64,000 nt of DNA from Ecdyonurus torrentis (Eukaryota > Arthropoda > Insecta > Ephemeroptera > Heptageniidae), in assembly GCA_949318235.1 (NCBI GenBank), contig OX439137.1, positions 11,999,198 to 12,063,197 of the forward strand, read 5' to 3'. The position numbers and the translations under genes were made by a program. Below, piece after piece: positions 36,795 through 48,315 of this stretch (within the stretch, counting starts at the first letter, position 1; each line of letters begins with the position of its first letter). Under the pieces are notes generated by a model. That model had not been told where the DNA came from, made no database searches, and was given only the letters and a program-made list of their open reading frames with translations.

Positions 36795-38800
36795 GGTAAA
36801 ATAAGATGATAAGAAATGTAGTTTCTCCCAATATAACATGTTGATTTTTATACCCCTGCAGTGAAGACTGGAGTTTTTGCAGAGAGATGTAGAATGTAGG
36901 CAAAATTAACTTTTCAGGGGTTCGGACCCGGACCCGAAACCTTCCAAAACCCGAGATTTTTGGCGGGTTTTTGGGACCCATTTGAAAAATACGGGTTCAA
37001 AAACCCGAGCCCTAATTTTCGTTGAGTTTGAAAATTTTTTGATTGAAATATTAAGAAATGTACATAAACATGAAAAAATATAAAGTAAATTTGTTTAGTA
37101 TTAGATTTTTTTTTTTTTTTTTTTGCCACAGAAACATATACATGCATGCAACACAAATTTTAATTTGTTTAAATATCTGGAAAGATTTTTTATTTAAATT
37201 TTATTTTTTTAACTATGTGTAAGAGTAGGTTTTAGTCTAGTTATCCAGATTTTTATGCAATTTCAATAAAACCTTCTTTCTAAACTTTCAGTACGTTAAA
37301 AAAAACTAAAAAAAATTTTTTTTTTCAATTATATACCTCAAATTATGTTAAAAACATTATGTTCCGAAAGAAGAAAAATTAATATACGCCTGAATTATAA
37401 AGCTTGTAGGAGCTGCATTTTTTTAAAATTAATAATGTTGCTGACTTACAGCTTGTATGATGACTTTTTTTTATTATTATTATTTTATTAATATGAATAT
37501 ATACAGGCAATAATACTAAGTTTCTTATTTGGCTAATTGACAAGATGTAGCAAATCAAAACATTGATTATTTATTATTATTATTTGCATTCTTTTTTAAC
37601 TTGCTGCAATTTTTTAAATTCTATTTCAAAAAATTTTAATCTGCTCTTACTTATTGAACTTATAAAAAATTATTTAATTGATTAATTGAAAACCTGAACC
37701 CAGACCCGATGAAGATTTTTGAGGGGTCCGGACCCGGGTCCCGGACCCGAAAAAAAAATCACGGGTCCAGGACCCGGGTCTTCGGACCCGACAATTTTTT
37801 GACGGGTCCGAACCTCTGGAACTTTCTTCCTAATTATCTTTTTGAAAAACATATTAAAATATTTAGAGCCATATTCGACCGTCCATACTTTGGAAAAGTA
37901 CTAGAGCTCTGAATAGACCGTGAACCCGCGCGTGGTCCAAAAGTAGAGTTCAATATAAAACTTTCAATATCTCCTTGAGTTTGAGCGCTATTTAGATGCG
38001 CTATTTTACCTCTAGATAAGCAAGATGTTTAACCTTTTTGTCATGCCTATGCGATTTTCAACCCTTAGGTTTTTTTACCCTTCAAGGGTTAAAGACCAAA
38101 AACACGATTTTCAATATTATAACCTTTGCTATATGCTTTTATTTTTTATTTATTATTATTATTTTTTGTGAATTTCATTTCTGTGGTGTCTGAAAGTCAT
38201 GTAGTACCTCCTATTAAAACAATATGAAAAGAAATCTTTAAAAACCATGCCAATAGAAAATAGGGCGTAAAAATGATAAGAAAAAGAAGAAGAAGAAAAA
38301 AAAAAAAAAAAAGTAAATAACACGGAAAAGCAAAGCTTACCCAAAATAAATATTTGGTGCTGAAATCTTATTGCCAGGACCTTTCTCATAGGGCACATTG
38401 CGTTTTAGCTCTATATGACCCCCTGGAGGGTGTTTGGGGTGGGGTTTTCCACCCTATTATGATTCTAAAAACTTAAGTAAAAGTATTCGTGTCAGATATC
38501 GCTCTAGGCAAAATCGACCCTGCTGAGCTCGATTCCGTTGTCAGATTTTTGGTAGATGCCACCCCTAAGGAGATAGGAGTGGGTTTTTATCCTCAAAAGA
38601 GGTAAATTTTTGGAAAATAAAGCAACATTGAATTGTAATAAAATGCAATATTTTCGTTAATCTAATTGCATATTCCAGTACCTCTGGTATGGTTTTAACA
38701 TGAATCCCATGCATTTCCAGTTTAAATCACTTTAAAGAGGGTAGCTGGGGTTGTTGTTTTTACCTTTTTTTATAAATTAGGTGATTGGTGAGATATCATT
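36795..38800. repeat. Left arm of central palindrome (interrupted)
   Basis: After removing the insertion at 36915-37818 this arm pairs with 38806-39905. It includes GACCGTCCATACTTTG, AACCCTTGAAGGG-type sequence and CCCTGGAGGGTGTTTGGGGT. The inner ~900 bp (37850-38780) is nearly identical to its partner. Open frames in the arm are not conserved as protein. Confidence 0.9.
36915..37818. mobile_element. hAT-like non-autonomous insertion with GGACCC-rich ends
   Basis: It begins CAGGGGTTCGGACCCGGACC and ends GACGGGTCCGAACCTCTG, a ~16-bp inverted terminal repeat of the CAGGG type found in hAT elements. Both subterminal regions (36915-37010 and 37695-37818) are dense in GGGTCC/GGACCC and starkly GC-rich next to an AT-rich middle. 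Flanking 8-mers TAACTTTT and GAACTTTC agree at 6 of 8 positions, plausible for an aged 8-bp duplication. The uninterrupted opposite palindrome arm confirms it as an insertion. No transposase is present. Confidence 0.8.
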
Positions 38801-38805
38801 CTTAA

Positions 38806-39905
38806 TTAAAGTAACCCAATCATTTAATTAAAAAAAATATAATAAAATAAAGGTGAAAAATGCACCCTGCAACCGTCTTTAAAGTGATATAAACTGGAAA
38901 TGCATAGGATTCATGTTAAAAACATACCAGAGGTACTGGAATATGCAATTAGATTAACGAAAATATTGCATTTTATTACAATTCAATGTTGCTTTATTTT
39001 CCAAAAATTTCCCGGTTTTCAGAATAAAAACCCACCCCTATCGCCATAGGGGTGGCATCTACCAAAAATCTGACAACGGATTCGAGCTCAGCGGGGTCGA
39101 TTTTGCCTAGAGCGATATCTGACACGAATACTTTTACTTAAGTTTTTAGAATCATAATAGGGTGGAAAACCCCACCCCAAACACCCTCCAGGGGGTCATA
39201 TAGAGCTAAAACGCAATGTGCCCTATGAGAAAGGTCCTGGCAATAAGATTTCAGCACCAAATATTTATTTTGGGTAAGCTTTGCTTTTCCGTGTTATTTA
39301 CTTTTTTTTTTTTCTTCTTCTTCTTTTTCTTATCATTTTTACGCCCTATTTTCTATTGGCATGGTTTTTAAAGATTTCTTTTCATATTGTTTTAATAGGA
39401 GGTACTACATGACTTTCAGACACCACAGAAATGAAATTCACAAAAAATAATAATAATAAATAAAAAATAAAAGCATATAGCAAAGGTTATAATATTGAAA
39501 ATCGTGTTTTTGGTCTTTAACCCTTGAAGGGTAAAAAAACCTAAGGGTTGAAAATCGCATAGGCATGACAAAAAGGTTAAACATCTTGCTTATCTAGAGG
39601 TAAAATAGCGCATCTAAATAGCGCTCAAGCTCAAGGAGATATTCAAAGTTTTATATTGAACGCTACTTTTGGACTACGCGCGGGGTCACGGTCTATTCCG
39701 AGCTCTAAAGTATAGTACTTTTTCAAAGTATGGACGGTCGATGGCTCTAAATATTTTAAGATGTATTTCAAAAGATAGTTACTAATTAGGTAAAAAGTTT
39801 ATTTTGCATACATTCTACATCTCTCTGCACACTCCAGTCTTCACTTCAGGGGTATAAAGATCATATTGGGAGAAACCGCATTTATTAATCATCTTATTTT
39901 GCCAT
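38806..39905. repeat. Right arm of central palindrome
   Basis: Reverse complement of the left arm, uninterrupted. There is essentially no spacer between the arms, only a few imperfectly paired bases near 38780-38830. Landmarks are TCTTCACTTCAGGGGTATAA (outer) and CCAGGGGGTCATATAGAGCT (middle). Confidence 0.9.
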
Positions 39906-40794
39906 GAAAATAGGGCGTAATTACATCATTCTATGCAATAAATGAAGAAGAAAAAAAAAAAAAAAAAGGTATACGAATGATGAAAAGTTATTGTAAATAA
40001 AAAATAAACATTAATTAAGTGCGGAGAAATAAGTAAAAACACGTGCAACTTAATTAATTTTTGATCTATGTTTCGCGATCGAGCGTAGTTTCAAAAATCG
40101 ACACTGCTGGTATAGAGATAAAAGATTAAATCTACTTTTATGCTAATTATTTTTATGAAAAAAAAAGCGCAAATTTCATTACTCTAGCTGGACTAGGGAA
40201 AAGGTTAAAAAAACGAGATGTTTCGTGTATATTATGCCTACTATATTTACGTAAAATCGATATACTGATGATGTTTTAATATCGATAAACAACCTAATTC
40301 CATATATTTATAAAGAAAACGTAATTTAATATCGCTTAAATCAAATTTATGAACATTTATAGTAAATATAATAAAAATAAAACGATTTAAAAAAAATACT
40401 TGCCATTGTTATCACGATAATAGCTTCGTCAAAAATACAGCGTTTTCAAAAAAACGTTCAAAATTGAGCACTAAATAACGGTATTTGCGAATTATTGCGA
40501 CTTTTGAATTTATGTTATTTTTTTCGCCAAATAATAAAGTTTCATCTGTGAAAATTTCATAACTTGACAACGTTTAGGTACAATTTTATGAGTCTTCAAA
40601 ATATCATTTTTTCCCATTACTTACGGTCATTTTCAGAACCAAAAAACCCCCATTTAAATAACATTGACTGACAACAATGAAAATTTTGGGCACGTCAGCC
40701 AATCAGATTTGAATATTCTCGATTTCAACAACCAATAAAATGGCTTTAAAAATTCTGCTGGATCGCGTATACTCCCCCCTTCTAGAGTACTCTA

Positions 40795-40803
40795 AGTACT
40801 TGT
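40795..40803 (+). repeat. Right target-site duplication AGTACTTGT
   Basis: Identical to 35751-35759. Confidence 0.75.
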
Positions 40804-40991
40804 TTATTATTCAAGTTGCATAGTATTATATAAAAATGTGTTTTTTAATATTTCTGATTTTTGCATAACAAAGCGCATGTTATAAAAATTTTTCCCAGTA
40901 TTTTTTATATCATAATATTTGACTGGTTTTTGTAATGCACTTTGTTATCCAAAAATTAATGTGAATGAAGAGAAATAGTAAGTAAATAATA

Positions 40992-41388
40992 TTAAAGCCC
41001 TTGTCAACTTACCTTTTTATCATTTAGAATACTAGATTGATAATTACCATACCTTATTATCCATGAATTAGACACCACCACGTTGATTTTGTATTTATTT
41101 TCATTTATTTTTATTTAGACTGTTATATCACGTATCTGACGTCACAATGTACCACCGCCAATCACAGTCACCGTTCTGGTCACGTGATAAATTTAAGCCC
41201 CTCCCTCAAATTGTTTACCCCTATCACGGCTCCAACGGTTCATTGTGACGTCAGATGTGTGATATAACAGTCAAAATGAAAATAAATACAAAATCAACGT
41301 GTTGGTGTCTAATTCATGGATAATAAGGTATGATAATTATCAATCTAGTATTCTAAATAATAAAAAAGTAAGTTGACAAGGGCTTTAA
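40992..41388. mobile_element. MITE family C, copy 2 (complete)
   Basis: The ends TTAAAGCCCTTGTCAACTTA and AAGTTGACAAGGGCTTTAA are perfect inverted repeats. The centre, inverted relative to the copy at 12643, has TGACGTCA twice (41137-41144, 41246-41253), GCCAATCACAGTCACCG, and CACGTG in GGTCACGTGATAAA (near 41198). The terminal TTAAAGC resembles families A and E. Confidence 0.95.
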
Positions 41389-42665
41389 CTTGGAATTCAC
41401 GACTTGCATAAGATTTTTTTATTGTACTATCTAAGTGATCAAATTATTTATTCAATGCTTTTCTTGTTGACTATAATATATGGAGTTTGATATATAAATT
41501 TAGTATAGTGAAAATATTCTTATGCAAATCATGAATAATTTTGACTGCATCTTTGAATTTTTCGTAAAGATTGATTGATTTTTTTTTTTTTTTTTTTACT
41601 TTGAAAGTAATTTTAAGTAATGTTTGAAGATCTAAAAAGTTTTTAAGAAAATAAAATCACAGTTTGTTTACTTATTTTGTGTGCTTGCCATTTGTTATCA
41701 TGTGGTTACTATGGAAACAAAAACAAGACGTAACAAGAAAAGTAAACAAACTGTAATTTTAGTTTTACAAGTTAGTTAAAGTGCAGTAGAAATTTCCATG
41801 CATTTCTTTCCTAAAAAAGTCCATTCACATATATTCTTAAATTTGCTATAATTTTGCGCAGAAAATTGTAAAAAATATAAAAATAGCATTGTTTTAAACG
41901 GGAAAAATTATTTTGCTACGCAAAGTTATAGAAAATTTAGAATATTTATGTGAATGCAACTTATTTCAAAAAAAAATTTATTACTACTATTTTTGAGAGG
42001 TTATGACTGCCATTTAATTGAATGTTATTTTATTGAGATATTAAACTATAAAATAAAATTAATTCGGTTAGAGTACTTGGTATCTTCTACAGACTTTAGT
42101 TTTAGTTTAAATAAAGAAAAGTAAAGTTTTGCATTTTTTTTAATATTTTCAAAGCTCGAAAAAAATCTGAATTAAAACACACGGGCTTAAAATTATTCAT
42201 CGAATAATTAATAAATAATGTTTTGTTTCAAGTAGTTTGTAGAAAAATTAAGCACTCAAAAAGTTAGTGGTATAAAATAACTTAACACAATTAAATTTGC
42301 AAAATTATTTAGATTATACAGTAATATAATATATACGTTTCTGATTTCACTACAAATTAACATATATTTCATATTATCCAGATTAATTACTAATTAAGCT
42401 TCCAGTGTGAATCTGAAAGTCAGAACCATTCTTGTGGTTTAAAAGCATTTAACTTCTCTTGTTTTATTGAAATTGGTGTCGCATTGCATCTGACATTCTT
42501 GACAACAGCTTTTGTGTCTCAATTTTGATACAAACTTTATATAGACACATTATGACATATAAAACAATTTATTTATTTACATTCCTACATCTGACATACC
42601 TATGTTAAATGTTTACATGTTTTTATTGTTTATTATATTTTAATTACATCTCAAGCACAATTTGT
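41389..42665. other. AT-rich stretch with two small palindromes
   Basis: 41653-41763: CACAGTTTGTTTACTTATTT pairs with AAGTAAACAAACTGTAATTT around a ~55-bp centre. A weaker relative is near 60410-60490. 41823-41956: CATTCACATATATTCTTAAA pairs with TTAGAATATTTATGTGAATG. Both are probably MITE relics. No gene is supported. Confidence 0.5.
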
Positions 42666-42978
42666 TATAGGGTATATCCGCATGACGTCATATATAATGC
42701 ACTTGGAGGCCATACTGAAGTAATAAACAACATTGCTCAATATAGGACAAACTTGTTTTTTTTTGTCTATTTTCTTAGAGAAATCGGTTAATTTTTTTAT
42801 TATTATTATTTTTCTTATATACTTGAGATACTGATTTAACCTGTTAACAACATCAATGCCTTCAAAAATATTGCTTAATGTATTAAAACTGGCAAAATGA
42901 GATATTTTTCTATGCTTTCCATGTTATTGAGTAATCCAACATGGCGTTGACTTTAACATGAATGCATACACCCTATAA
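42666..42978 (+). mobile_element. MITE family B, copy 6 (full length)
   Basis: Starts TATAGGGTATATCCGCATGA, ends GAATGCATACACCCTATA. TGACGTCA at 42683-42690. All internal blocks are present, including GGAGGCCATACTGAAGTAAT and GCTCAATATAGGACAAAC. Confidence 0.95.
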
Positions 42979-43330
42979 GATCACAAACAAGGGCAGAGCA
43001 AGTAAATTAGATATAGATTTCGTTATGAAAATGGTTATACATTGGCGTGAAAAATGAAATAAAATTATGTTGAAGAGTACGAAAATAAAAAGCTCCTTAA
43101 GCAAAGAAAATTATGATGCGTTTTATAACTGCAAAATAATTTGAACGATTTTTACTTCCGAAAATACATTTTTCATGCGTTATAACCCAGTCATAGCCAT
43201 ATTTTTCTGCCATGTAAGATTTATAGTAGTACATTTTTCAAAATATACTATGGGATTTACTTCTTTGATTATAGTGTAATTAAATGATTCCTATTGGTAT
43301 CAAATAAAGCTACACTACATTGTTCTCCTC

Positions 43331-43653
43331 TTAAGGAAGTAGGGGAGCATAGATGGCAGCACTTTATTTTTAGATAGGCAAGATATTACATACAAAATAG
43401 GGACACCAACTGGTTCCATGTTAATTTTAGCGGCATGGTGATTGGTCAAATTTCATCACGTGACTTTAAACTCGGGCGCTGATTTGCTTAGACGCTCATT
43501 TTGAATTTCGCGGCGGGCCACATTGACCGAGCGTGTCCTTATCTTGTATGTAGTATCTTGAGATAGGAAAAATATCAGCTGTTATCCTATATGGCTGACA
43601 TTTTCTAATGAAATTTTCACTGTGCTGCCATCTACGGTTCTCTACCTCCTTAA
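43331..43653. mobile_element. Family N foldback MITE (short copy)
   Basis: The ends TTAAGGAAGTAGGGGAGCAT and CTACCTCCTTAA are inverted, with complementarity continuing through AGATGGCAGCAC/GTGCTGCCATCT and AGATATTACATACAA. The centre holds GATTGGTC (reverse CCAAT), ATCACGTGACTTTAAACTC with CACGTG, and GCGGCGGGCC. The 1.8-kb element at 54931 has similar ends. The open frames across it are not genes. Confidence 0.85.
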
Positions 43654-44606
43654 GCTTATTTAATAGTAGAGAAATGCTTAAAAAAACAAATAATCGTATT
43701 CTTAGATATTTTTCGTACATTACGTACATAATATACGTTACTTTTGAAATCAATGTTATACACAATATAGTTAGTCAAGTTGAATCTGAGAGGTTACCTA
43801 ACATCTATATATTACTGTGTATTTTCTACTGTACGCTATGAGAAACCACCACTGTTAGAGTATAGTACAGTTCTGTGTGTTGGTCGACTTTAGATCAATA
43901 TGTGGGGATAAGGGAGACTTTCTCTCTTTCTCTTTCTCTCTCTCTCTCTTTCTCTCCACTACATCACCACGATAACCACTTGAGAATGAAGAAGCTATGT
44001 CACCCCCCCCACCCCACCTTTTTTCCCAACAACCCCTTAGATCTCCTATTTCTAACACCCAACTACAGTCCTCCTCTAGAACACTACCCTTCTCTCTCTC
44101 TCTTCTTTCTCTTGTAATCTACAGGAAAAAATCGCCCAATATCGTTTACTCTTTCTTTTTATTATACAATCGATTTGTTTTTTTTTTTGTGCAATTTTTC
44201 TTAGTCAATAGAGATAACTAGAACCTTTTGATATGTTGACTATACCGAAAACAGTAACAATTTTGTCAAATGAATTACTAGGATATTTTTTTTAACCATA
44301 CTCTATCCCACACTCACTTTCAATTTGAAAACATCAAACGTTCATAGTATATATAATACTACAATATTATGAGCTGTATAATGTAAGCTTCATTCTCTAT
44401 GCATCTCTAACCCCAAAGTATGTGCTTTACTTAATTAACCGTTAACTTCATATCAGTACTTTTTTTTTTAATTTTGGGCGATTACTGATATCAAAATCGA
44501 TTATTCAAGGTACCTAGTAGATTTTTAAGACACTTTGTTTTGTTTTACTTATAGATAATTGGCTTCTTTTGACTGTAAGGGGGTGATAAATGATAAAAAA
44601 TCGAAG

Positions 44607-44675
<69 letters not shown>

Positions 44676-45251
44676 AACCACATAACCGTCTCACGTACTT
44701 TAATACTCCCTTCTGGTCAAAGAATTTTTCAACTCATTTTTCAAGCCAAATGATACTGTTATTATATTTTTTTTATAAACCGTATAGCGCTTTTAAAAGA
44801 AGCTTTGCAGTATAGAATTATTATTATATATAATATATAATTTTTTTTTTATTGTTGTTGTATGTATGTAATATTGGTTGAAAAAACATTTTATTTTATA
44901 AATTTATTACTGCGTATAGTTTGGAATGTAGTCATTATTACTTTTGTTATAATTTAACAAAAAAATAAATTAATAGGATGGTATTTTTTATATTATATAA
45001 GTTTATTGGAAAGAAATTAAAAGAATTAATTTCATAAGATGTAAAGTAAAAAAAATCTTAAGTTCTATTTTTTTTTACATCAACTACTTAATTCAATAGA
45101 TTGTGGTTAAAATTATTGTTATTTTAATAATACTTCAAATTTTAACTTTCTTATACTTGTATTGTATTATTAACTTGTTGCAATATTTTTAATGTGCAAT
45201 ACATTTTGAATACATAATAATGTAATGCTTTTAATTGAGTTTTCATTATCT
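43654..45251. other. Non-coding stretch with pyrimidine-rich tracts
   Basis: Pyrimidine-rich sequence at 43915-44115 includes (TC)n 43919-43956 and a C-run near 44003. (TC)n at 44609-44674. Frames here are microsatellite translations. No gene is supported. Confidence 0.45.
44609..44674. repeat. (TC)n microsatellite
   Basis: Uninterrupted TC units. Confidence 0.97.
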
Positions 45252-45582
45252 GGTAGAGCTGAGTGGTAAGGTCGGATGACTCTTAACTCTTTGTTCCTTA
45301 CCAAGCACAGGTTCGAGCCACTGCTGGGTACACGCGTAAAATGTGTGAACACAATACGTTGCACGCGTTGTTTACATGCATTCCATGACGATGCACAGCA
45401 TTCGAGAGTTGCATGATTGATGTGATTGCACCGTCCAGCTACTATTATACTATTACTAAACATTACTATAGAGTTTCCACTGTTTCTCTATGCTGTTATA
45501 GCAAATACCAGACTGTATGTAGACTGTGACTTGCCCGTATGTGCGATTTCCATGGAATACGTTAATAACATAATAGTTCGTT

Positions 45583-45630
<48 letters not shown>
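45252..45630 (+). mobile_element. tRNA-derived SINE, copy 3, with long poly(A)
   Basis: The head GGTAGAGCTGAGTGGTAAGG fits an internal Pol III A box of tRNA-Ser/Leu type, and AGGTTCGAGCC (45308-45318) fits a B box. The spacing is slightly long, as in tRNAs with a variable arm. The body ATGCATTCCATGACGATGCA, TTGCATGATTGATGTGATTG and CACCGTCC matches copies at 19600 and 25400. It ends in 47 A residues (45584-45630). The 3' part differs from the other copies. The head does not fold as an intact tRNA by eye. Confidence 0.75.
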
Positions 45631-45631
<1 letters not shown>

Positions 45632-46193
45632 CATTAATATCGTTTTGTAGGAGTATAAAAACAATGTTGACAAGAAAAAATAAAACACCCAAATTTAAAT
45701 ATAATATTTTTGGGACAACCGTATAGTTGTTTATTATTATTAATTCAAAGATGTGATAGTTTTTCCAACAAAATAGAAATTGTACAAATTAAATGTTAAA
45801 ATAAAATTACCATGCTATATCATTCGCTTATACCAAAACCATATTAGCACTTGCGCAAATCGTAACAATAATAGTTTCTATCTGTTCAGGTAATAAAAGC
45901 ACAGATTAAATTATCAATGTTGAAAAAAAGAGTTAATATATAAATTAACAGACTATAGTTTACTCTATTTAGTATTTTTTATAACACATACAAGCACTGG
46001 GGTTTCGTGTATATTTAAACGTTATGTTTTTTGTGTAACAAAAATTAGGACACCAAATATTTTGAAGTGTGTACTGCACATATTAAAATATTATAAAAAA
46101 ATAGCAAAATACGTTAACTTGTTACATTTTTTTATTTACATTAATTTGCATACTATTTTAATAATACATTTTAACATTCAAAATCTCATATTA

Positions 46194-46390
46194 AAACCCT
46201 TGTAAACCTATTTTTTATCATTTAGACTACTAGATTGATAATTACTATAGCTTATTAGACACTAGCACGTTGATTTTGTATTTATTTTCATATTGACGGT
46301 TGAAATAACACTTTTCTGACGTCACAGTGTACCGGTGACCCGTGACTGTGATTGGCTGACTTATCACGTGACCAGACTGATAGCTGTAAT
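46194..46390 (+). mobile_element. MITE family C, half copy
   Basis: It starts AAAACCCTTGTAAACC and carries TTTAGACTACTAGATTGATA, CACGTTGATTTTGTATTTAT, TGACGTCA (46317-46324), GTGATTGGCTGACTTATCAC and CACGTG (46365-46370). The mirror half is absent, so the element is truncated or was never a full palindrome. Confidence 0.85.
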
Positions 46391-47177
46391 TGGCTAACAA
46401 GGTCTTTATATTTGAAAATTTATTCTTATATATACAGTATATATATATATATATATATATTATATATTTATATAAACTACAAAACAAAAAATGTGTATGC
46501 ATTCATTTCATTATGAAATAACACAGATTTATTTACAACCAATAGCAGAGTCTTATAAAATCTCTATGCTTATCCTTGTGCAATTGTATTACATAATCAG
46601 TTAAAAGTTGTGTAAATTTTACTCTGGCTTTATTATCTTTTACGTAACTGATATTTTTTTTAGCATGTATCTCTTACCTTTAGCAATAAAATGTACCATA
46701 ACACTCAAAATGATAGAACTTGAAAATTCTTCAAATACTGGCTCAGTAATTCGGAATTCAATAGTTAGTGGAGAGTATCATGCCAAAAACAAACATAATA
46801 ATTTTCTCAAACAATTCAATTCAATTTTAACATTTGTTTATTCATTTTAAAGTAAATTCAACTTTTTTGTCCTTTTATGGAGAGTAATTAAAAAAATATG
46901 TATATTATAAACTATAAAAATTATAAGTTATTGAATGCTTTTTTATTATTATTAACTCATTTTCCAGACAAAATTGAATGAATTATTAACATTTAATTAA
47001 TACTTTCTGAATCTTTTTTATGGTATAGCTATAAAAAGACAAGTATAAAAAAACAAGTATTAAAAAAAAAAAAAGAAGTCTGAATGAGTCTCTAATTAAA
47101 TTAGCTATACGTATAGTGAACGTGATAATGTAGTATATATATTAAAAAAAACTAGAGTTTGTTACTAATGAGATTTG

Positions 47178-47238
<61 letters not shown>
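47178..47238. repeat. (TC)n microsatellite
   Basis: Uninterrupted TC units. Confidence 0.97.
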
Positions 47239-47240
<2 letters not shown>

Positions 47241-47470
47241 GTAGTTTTGTATATAACATAATTGATACTGGCAATTCACATAGAATTTTTTTTCCTGTGA
47301 AACTGTTTAATAAGAAAGAAAGAAAAAAAATCTCTTTACTTTTATCAAGATTGCTACTAAGTAGATTTAATTTCATTTTCTTTTCATCGTGTTCTCTTTT
47401 CTATCCTTTTTCATTTCTCAATATTTTCAATACTTTGAACTCTTTTCAATTTTAAGTAGCTCTAAAAGTG

Positions 47471-47473
<3 letters not shown>

Positions 47474-47560
<87 letters not shown>
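47474..47560. repeat. (TC)n microsatellite
   Basis: Uninterrupted TC units, only ~235 bp downstream of the previous tract. Confidence 0.97.
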
Positions 47561-47563
<3 letters not shown>

Positions 47564-47881
47564 ATTTTCCTATTCATTTTACATTACTAAGAAATGTCTT
47601 CTTCAGATAATACTCTTCTAGAAATGTCTGTTCTATAATCAACCAGTATTATTTATTCGTCATATATTTACAATTTAATTCAAAGAAATTTTTCCTGGAT
47701 TTAATCTAAGAGATCAAATTATTTCAATGTTTTCTTTATTGTATCCAGTAACAAACTAATCGTATAATTATACACTACGTCAGACTTAGGTGTAATAGTA
47801 CTTAAGTAGTTATTAACCTTGCCCATTTCAATTTTTCCATATGTATTGTTAAAAGATGACGATCGTTTATTTATTAACTCA

Positions 47882-48315
47882 CAAGGTCCATATAATAAAG
47901 AGGTTGATCGCAGCACAAAACTCGCGCATTCGATTTCATTTTGCGATGGATTGTACTAGGTTTTAAGCCAATACGATGCCGTTCACCAGTTACGTCACTG
48001 ATACGGTGAACAAAGTTGCAAGTGGTGATATGACGTCTTTGGTGAAATCCTTTAAGCTGCGCGACCTTGCCCAAAACTTTTCCCGGAGCATCTAACCTCT
48101 TATACAGTATAATAATGACTGCTTATGTTTACTTAAAATGCGGAAAAGTAAGTGCCGGAAGAGGAAACCACGTAAAGGTAAAAGTGGGAGGTGGTTCAGG
48201 CCTAGCTTGCTGCTGGCACCAACTTTTCTCCCACTTTTAACGTCACGTGGTTTCCTCTTCCGGGCACTTCCTTTTCCGCATTTTGAGTAAACATAAGCAA
48301 TCAATATGGACCTTG
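47882..48315. mobile_element. Family H foldback element with perfect 9-bp target duplication
   Basis: The outer ends CAAGGTCCATAT and ATATGGACCTTG are perfect inverted repeats. ATTAACTCA flanks on both sides (47873-47881 and 48316-48324). An inner palindrome (48118-48303) pairs GCTTATGTTTACTTAAAATG, GCGGAAAAGTAAGTGCCGGA and AGAGGAAACCACGT with their complements, including CACGTG in AACGTCACGTGGTTTCC. The left part (47895-48115) contains GATACGGTGAACAAAG and its near complement GTTCACCAGTTACGTC. It is relatively GC-rich. The exact duplication indicates a fairly recent insertion. A 9-bp duplication fits Mutator-like transposition. Confidence 0.85.

Larger units (their letters stand above)
35760..40793. 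mobile_element. 5-kb long-TIR, MULE/foldback-like element with giant central palindrome
   Basis: The ends AGAGTACTCTAGAAGGGGGG and CCCCCCTTCTAGAGTACTCT are perfect inverted repeats continuing as GAGTATACGCG. Weaker complementarity extends ~300 bp, for example AAATTTTCACAGAACAAACT against the GTGAAAATTTCAT region near 40545. A 9-bp duplication (10 bp with one mismatch) flanks it. Long TIRs plus a 9-bp duplication fit Mutator-like elements or large foldbacks (family knowledge). Centred near 38805 is a palindrome with ~1-kb arms. Between outer TIRs and palindrome, left and right differ. No transposase frame was found, so it is non-autonomous. The left half is split by a hAT-like insertion at 36915-37818. 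Confidence 0.85.
46391..47872. other. AT-rich non-coding stretch
   Basis: (TA)n near 46437-46460 and two (TC)n tracts at 47178-47238 and 47474-47560. Frames crossing these are not genes. Confidence 0.5.

Noticed and set aside
37709..37912. Frame containing LWNFLPNYLFEKHIK, resembling a LINE C-terminus
   Set aside because: It crosses the hAT-like right end into the palindrome arm. The opposite arm has a stop in the equivalent frame, so the likeness is chance.
45252..45330. Functional tRNA gene at the A-box/B-box sequence
   Set aside because: The arms do not pair into a cloverleaf by eye and the sequence continues into a shared SINE body.
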